From CAYTLW01 sp964438735 (lineage in GTDB: Bacteria; Myxococcota_A; UBA9042), in assembly GCA_964438735.1 (NCBI GenBank), contig CAYTLW010000113.1, forward strand, positions 1 through 25,558: 25,558 nt of DNA, written 5' to 3'. The position numbers and the translations under genes are program-made. The notes below the pieces were generated by a model, which was given only the letters and a program-made list of their open reading frames with translations, ran no database searches and was not told the origin of the DNA. How positions within the stretch are numbered: position 1 is the first letter of the stretch; every line of letters begins with the position of its first letter. This document shows, piece by piece, positions 20,926-25,558 of the stretch.

Positions 20926-21585
20926 ATGACGCACCAACTGCCGCAGCGGCTCATCCTGCTCGGCCCCCCCGGGGCCGGCAAGGGGACTGTGGCCAAGGGC
21001 CTGGTCGCGCACCTGTCGGTGCCGCATCTGTCCACTGGCGACATGCTGCGCGCGGCTGTGAGCGCCGGGTCTGCGGTGGGCAAGCGGGTCGCCGAGTTCA
21101 TGACCGGTGGTCAGCTGGTGCCCGACGAATTGATGGTCGAGCTGCTCCTGGAACGGGTGCAGCAGGCCGACTGCGTGGGGCCCGACGGCACCACGCGATT
21201 CATGCTCGATGGCTTCCCGCGTACGCTGCCCCAGGCAGATGCGCTGGACGCCGGCGGATTGCGACCCGAGGTCGTGGTCTACATCAAGGTGCCGGATACA
21301 GTCGTCGTCGAGCGACTGACCGGCCGCCGTTCCTGCCCGGGCTGCGGGGCGCCGTATCACGTCGCCTTCCGTCCGCCGAAGCAGGAGGGCGTTTGCGATG
21401 CCTGCGGGACCGCGTTGATTCATCGCGCGGACGATTCCGAGGGGCCGATTCGCAAACGCCTGGCCGTGTTCCAGGCGCAGACCGCGCCGCTGGAGCAACG
21501 CTACGCCGACGTCCTGCTGGCCGTCGACGGCAATCAGGCGCCTGGAGCCGTGCTCGAGGCAGTGCTGGCCGGCCTGAAGGAATAG
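20926..21585 (+). CDS. adk: Adenylate kinase, zinc-LID type
   Basis: 219 residues. Makes two ADP from ATP and AMP in the cytoplasm. The P-loop G-P-P-G-A-G-K-G-T is at residues 13-21, S-T-G-D-M-L-R in the AMP site, and D-G-F-P-R-T follows. The LID carries four cysteines, C-P-G-C and C-D-A-C, so it should bind zinc, unlike the E. coli enzyme. R-A-D-D-x-E and R-L-x-x-F lie after it. GAGGCGCC precedes the ATG. The gene sits after secY as in many bacteria; map and infA, its frequent neighbours, are not here. Confidence 0.98.
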   Translation: MTHQLPQRLILLGPPGAGKGTVAKGLVAHLSVPHLSTGDMLRAAVSAGSAVGKRVAEFMTGGQLVPDELMVELLLERVQQADCVGPDGTTRFMLDGFPRTLPQADALDAGGLRPEVVVYIKVPDTVVVERLTGRRSCPGCGAPYHVAFRPPKQEGVCDACGTALIHRADDSEGPIRKRLAVFQAQTAPLEQRYADVLLAVDGNQAPGAVLEAVLAGLKE

Positions 21586-21652
21586 GTGGTCTCGGCTCGA
21601 GGCCGGTCGCCAGCGGGCGGCGGGTCAACGGCCAGGACCGGAGGATTGACAG

Positions 21653-21766
21653 ATGAAGGTCCGAGCTTCCGTCAAGCCCATGTGTGACCAGTGCGTCGTG
21701 ATCAAGCGTCGCGGTGTGGTCCGGGTGATTTGCACCAACCCCAAGCACAAGCAGCGACAGGGCTGA
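21653..21766 (+). CDS. rpmJ: 50S ribosomal protein L36, zinc-binding type
   Basis: 37 residues, the normal length: M-K-V-R-A-S-V-K-P-M-C-D-Q-C, then C-T-N-P-K-H-K-Q-R-Q-G. Cys11, Cys14, Cys27 and His32 form the zinc site of the C+ form. L36 is the small 50S protein near the factor-binding region. GGAGGATTG precedes the ATG. The 67-base gap after adk is GC-rich and may fold (GGCCG near 21600 with CGGCC near 21630). Confidence 0.98.
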   Translation: MKVRASVKPMCDQCVVIKRRGVVRVICTNPKHKQRQG

Positions 21767-21785
21767 ACCGGACAGGAGTATTCCG

Positions 21786-22154
21786 ATGGCACGTATTGCT
21801 GGCGTCGACCTGCCGAGAAACAAGCGCATCGACATCGCGTTGCGCTCGATCTATGGCGTCGGGCCGAAGATCGCTGGTGACGTCTGCCGCAAGGCTGGCG
21901 TTCCCCGCGAGCGTCGCACCGACGCGCTCACCGACCAGGACGTGATCCGGATCCGCGAGGTTCTGGAGTCCCAGTACAAGGTCGAGGGCGATCTCCGCCG
22001 CCAGGTGGCGATGGATATCAAGCGTCTGATGGACCTGGGCTGCTATCGCGGCCTGCGTCACCGCAAGGGCCTGCCGGTCCGCGGACAACGCACCCACACC
22101 AATGCCCGCACCCGCAAGGGTCCACGTCGCGCGGCCATCAAGAAGAAGAAGTAG
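21786..22154 (+). CDS. rpsM: 30S ribosomal protein S13
   Basis: 122 residues, the normal length. S13 forms bridges between the subunits and touches the P-site tRNA with its tail. Seen are M-A-R-I-A-G-V-D-L-P, K-R-I-D-I-A-L-R-S-I-Y-G-V-G, L-G-C-Y-R-G-L-R-H-R-K-G-L-P-V-R-G-Q-R-T-x-T-N-A-R-T-R-K-G and the basic end K-K-K-K. ACAGGAG precedes the ATG. First of the alpha-operon genes after rpmJ. Confidence 0.99.
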   Translation: MARIAGVDLPRNKRIDIALRSIYGVGPKIAGDVCRKAGVPRERRTDALTDQDVIRIREVLESQYKVEGDLRRQVAMDIKRLMDLGCYRGLRHRKGLPVRGQRTHTNARTRKGPRRAAIKKKK

Positions 22155-22166
22155 CAGGGGTCAATC

Positions 22167-22565
22167 ATGGCAGTCCCAAAGGGAAAGACCGCCCGCGTCA
22201 AGCGCCGCGATCGGAAAAATGTCCAGACCGGCGTGGCCCATATCACGTCGACGTTCAACAACACGGTGGTCACCATCACCGATCCGGCTGGCAATGTGCT
22301 GGCCTGGTCGACCGCTGGTCGGCGCGGCTTCAAGGGTTCGCGTAAGTCGACCCCCTTCGCCGCGCAGATGGCGGCTGAGGATGCCGGTCGTCGGGCCCAG
22401 GAGCACGGCGTCAAGACCGTCTCCATCGAGGTCAAGGGTCCGGGTTCCGGTCGCGAGGCCGCCATGCGCGCCTTGTCGAACGTGGGCTTCAAGATCCTGT
22501 CGATTCGGGACGTGACCCCCATCCCGCACAACGGCTGCCGTCCGCGCAAGCGTCGTCGCGTCTAG
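22167..22565 (+). CDS. rpsK: 30S ribosomal protein S11
   Basis: 132 residues, the normal length. S11 lies on the 30S platform beside the Shine-Dalgarno helix. It shows G-V-A-H-I-T-S-T-F-N-N-T-V-V-T-I-T-D, S-T-A-G-R-R-G-F-K-G-S-R-K-S-T-P-F-A-A-Q and the end P-H-N-G-C-R-P-R-K-R-R-R-V. The upstream site is modest (AGGGG). Twelve bases separate it from rpsM. Confidence 0.99.
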   Translation: MAVPKGKTARVKRRDRKNVQTGVAHITSTFNNTVVTITDPAGNVLAWSTAGRRGFKGSRKSTPFAAQMAAEDAGRRAQEHGVKTVSIEVKGPGSGREAAMRALSNVGFKILSIRDVTPIPHNGCRPRKRRRV

Positions 22566-22587
22566 CGAAGAAGAAGAGGAATCTGAA

Positions 22588-23217
<630 letters not shown>

Positions 23218-23235
23218 CGACAACATCGTTTCCGC

Positions 23236-23254
23236 CGACCCCGCGCAGGGGTCG
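23236..23254 (+). promoter_or_regulatory. Hairpin between rpsD and rpoA
   Basis: A 7-bp perfect stem with a 5-base loop, CGACCCC-GCGCA-GGGGTCG, in the 76-base gap before rpoA. No U-tract follows. It could lower read-through or set transcript stability so that polymerase alpha is made in a different amount from the ribosomal proteins. Confidence 0.45.
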
Positions 23255-23293
23255 ACGCCCGGCGTCCAAACGACGCACCCAACCGGAGGCATC

Positions 23294-24391
<1,098 letters not shown>

Positions 24392-24427
24392 GCGGGCAAG
24401 GTCGGCAAGAAGAGAGGGGAGGACGCC

Positions 24428-24787
24428 ATGCGCCATCTCAAAAAAGGTAATCGACTCAGCCGCGGCGCCGCGCATCGCAAATCGATGTTGCTCAACCTGT
24501 GCAAGTCGCTGATCGAGCACGAGCGTCTGACTACGACCGAAGCCAAGGCCAAAGAGCTGCGCAGCTGGATCGAGCCGCTGATCACCCTCGCGGGCACCGA
24601 CACGATCCCCAATCGCCAGCAGGCCTTCAACAAGCTGCGTGACCGCGGCCTGGTGCACAAGCTCTTCACCGAGCTGGGCCCCCGCTACCGCAGCCGTCCG
24701 GGCGGCTACACCCGCCGCATGAAGCTCGGCCCGCGCACGGGCGACAAGGCGCCGATGGCCATCATCGAGCTCGTCGTCGACGCCTGA
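24428..24787 (+). CDS. rplQ: 50S ribosomal protein L17
   Basis: 119 residues, the normal bacterial length. L17 lies near the tunnel exit. It shows M-R-H-L-K-K-G-N-R-L-S-R-G-A-A-H-R-K-S-M-L-L-N-L, I-E-H-E-R-L-T-T-T-E-A-K-A-K-E-L-R, R-S-R-P-G-G-Y-T-R and the end P-M-A-I-I-E-L-V. GGGGAGGA precedes the ATG. It is the last gene of the block. Only 22 bases separate its stop from the stop of a convergent regulator gene, with no obvious terminator. Confidence 0.99.
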   Translation: MRHLKKGNRLSRGAAHRKSMLLNLCKSLIEHERLTTTEAKAKELRSWIEPLITLAGTDTIPNRQQAFNKLRDRGLVHKLFTELGPRYRSRPGGYTRRMKLGPRTGDKAPMAIIELVVDA

Positions 24788-24809
24788 GTCAGCCCCACAG
24801 CGATCGCCC

Positions 24810-25433
24810 TCAAGGCGTCGCAGCCAGCCACTTATAACCGACCTGCCGAATGGTCTGCAGGTGTGCCGCCAGCTCCTCGCCGAGCTTGGCCCGCACCCGC
24901 CGCACGTGGATATCCACCGTGCGCACGCCGCCGTCGTAGGACATGCCCCAGACCCGGCGCAGCAGCTCGTCCCGGCTCTGCACCCGACCTGCATGCAGCA
25001 CCAGGTGGCGCAGCAGGGCGAACTCCTGCGGCGTCAGCGCCAGCGGCTCGCCGTCAACGCGCGCTTCGTGCCCCTCCAGGTCGACGACCAGTTGCCCGAA
25101 ATGCAGGTGCGTGGCCTGTTCGGCCGCCACGCTGCCGAGCAGGCGATCGACCCGCGCCAGCGCCTCGGCGATGCTGAAGCCGCGCGAGATGAAGTCCGCG
25201 CAGCCCAGCCGCGGGGCCAGATTGAGCCACTCCACATCCAGCACCAGCAGCGAGGGCACGCGGCCGATGCCGGCGTGGCGCTGAACGGCCGACATGACCA
25301 GGGCCACGGGGGTGCGTGGGGCGGCTTCCACCACCACCAGTTGCGGTGGTACCGTGATCGGACAGACGGGGCGGCTGCCGCGCAACTCGAACACCTCGAC
25401 CTGATGAGGTGCGTGGAGGAGGGCTGCTCGCAT
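24810..25433 (-). CDS. OmpR/PhoB-type winged-helix regulator with degenerate receiver domain
   Basis: 207 residues. The C-terminal half (about 108-207) is a clear OmpR/PhoB DNA-binding domain: L-T-P-Q-E-F-A-L-L-R-H-L, S-R-D-E-L-L-R-R-V-W, R-T-V-D-I-H-V-R-R-V-R-A-K-L, and I-R-Q-V-G-Y-K-W at the end. The N-terminal half keeps a receiver-like pattern (L-V-V-V-E, then P-S-L-L-V-L-D, G-C-A-D-F-I-S-R-G-F, A-L-A-R-V-D-R-L-L). However, the phospho-acceptor Asp aligns with Glu36, the usual Lys is replaced near S-R-G-F, and the acidic pair is missing. It is therefore unlikely to be phosphorylated in the normal way. The start at 25433 gives the shortest plausible receiver; the ribosome-binding site is weak. 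An in-frame ATG at 25550 would add 39 Pro/His/Thr-rich residues and is less likely. No partner kinase is visible. Confidence 0.85.
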   Translation of the reverse strand: MRAALLHAPHQVEVFELRGSRPVCPITVPPQLVVVEAAPRTPVALVMSAVQRHAGIGRVPSLLVLDVEWLNLAPRLGCADFISRGFSIAEALARVDRLLGSVAAEQATHLHFGQLVVDLEGHEARVDGEPLALTPQEFALLRHLVLHAGRVQSRDELLRRVWGMSYDGGVRTVDIHVRRVRAKLGEELAAHLQTIRQVGYKWLAATP

Positions 25434-25439
25434 GGGCGA

Positions 25440-25530
25440 GGTGGTTGGTTGGTGGGTGAGTAGGAAGATGGTGTTCACTGGGGTGGAAGGTAGTTGGGGG
25501 TCTTGGGGGTGGCAAGGTGGTTGGTGGTGG
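25440..25530 (+). repeat. G-tract region upstream of the regulator gene
   Basis: The + strand here is strongly G/T biased, with GGTGGTTGGTTGGTGGG (25440-25456), GGGGTGG (25480-25486) and two runs of five G near 25496-25509, unlike the rest of the window. The first stretch fits a two-tier G-quadruplex pattern. It lies on the template strand for the regulator, so its mRNA leader would be C-rich. Confidence 0.55.
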
Positions 25531-25540
25531 TCGCACCACC
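25526..25540. repeat. Small inverted repeat at the window edge
   Basis: GGTGGT-CGC-ACCACC, a perfect 6-bp stem with a 3-base loop, lies upstream of the regulator gene. It could be an operator half-site pair or part of a terminator of a gene beyond the window. Too little context remains to decide. Confidence 0.35.
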
Positions 25541-25558
25541 TGGGCTTCACGAGGGGAA

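Overview
The window is GC-rich and dominated by one continuous block of translation genes. It fuses what are separate str, S10, spc and alpha operons in Escherichia coli: rpsL-rpsG-fusA, rpsJ-rplD-rplW-rplB-rpsS-rplV-rpsC-rplP-rpmC-rpsQ, rplN-rplX-rplE-rpsN-rpsH-rplF-rplR-rpsE, rplO-secY-adk, rpmJ-rpsM-rpsK-rpsD-rpoA-rplQ. All are on the + strand with short gaps and mostly good Shine-Dalgarno sites. The accessory genes suggest a deltaproteobacterial lineage in the wide sense (Myxococcota or Bradymonadota type): a lipoprotein-like protein packed with C-D-D-G-x-x-C-T cysteine repeats, a MopE-type calcium or metal-binding motif fused into a membrane phosphatase-superfamily enzyme, and an FprA-type ferredoxin reductase. 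This assignment is an inference; there is no rRNA gene to test it.

Layout. Positions 1-98 hold the last codons of a probable REP-associated (Y1, IS200-like) transposase. It is followed by GC-rich hairpin repeats up to about 215. On the - strand, a ferredoxin-NADP reductase gene (3831 to 2428) is translationally coupled to an LTA-synthase-like membrane enzyme (2435 to 288). Divergent from these is a DUF6056-like polytopic membrane protein (3919-5535), followed by a cysteine-rich secreted protein (5734-6873). A promoter with perfect -35 TTGACA (6938-6966) and a leader of about 335 bases open the ribosomal block at rpsL (7308), which runs to the end of rplQ (24787). Convergent to it, with only 22 bases between, is an OmpR-type winged-helix regulator whose receiver domain is degenerate (25433 to 24810). 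Its upstream DNA (about 25440-25530) is strongly G-tract biased.

How it works together: the block supplies small and large subunit proteins, elongation factor G, the SecY channel, adenylate kinase and the RNA polymerase alpha subunit in co-ordinated amounts. Two promoters are visible (before rpsL and before rplO). They share a GC-rich discriminator, the signature expected of stringent control. Several intergenic hairpins may tune individual genes.

Most unusual points: rplC (ribosomal protein L3) is absent from its near-universal place between rpsJ and rplD, and the 50-base junction folds into a hairpin that could cover the rplD ribosome-binding site. S17 carries an N-terminal acidic Ala/Pro/Glu extension of about 164 residues. 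L18 has a similar but shorter tail. RpoA has an insertion of about 24 residues in its N-terminal domain. tuf, rpmD, map and infA are also missing from their usual positions.
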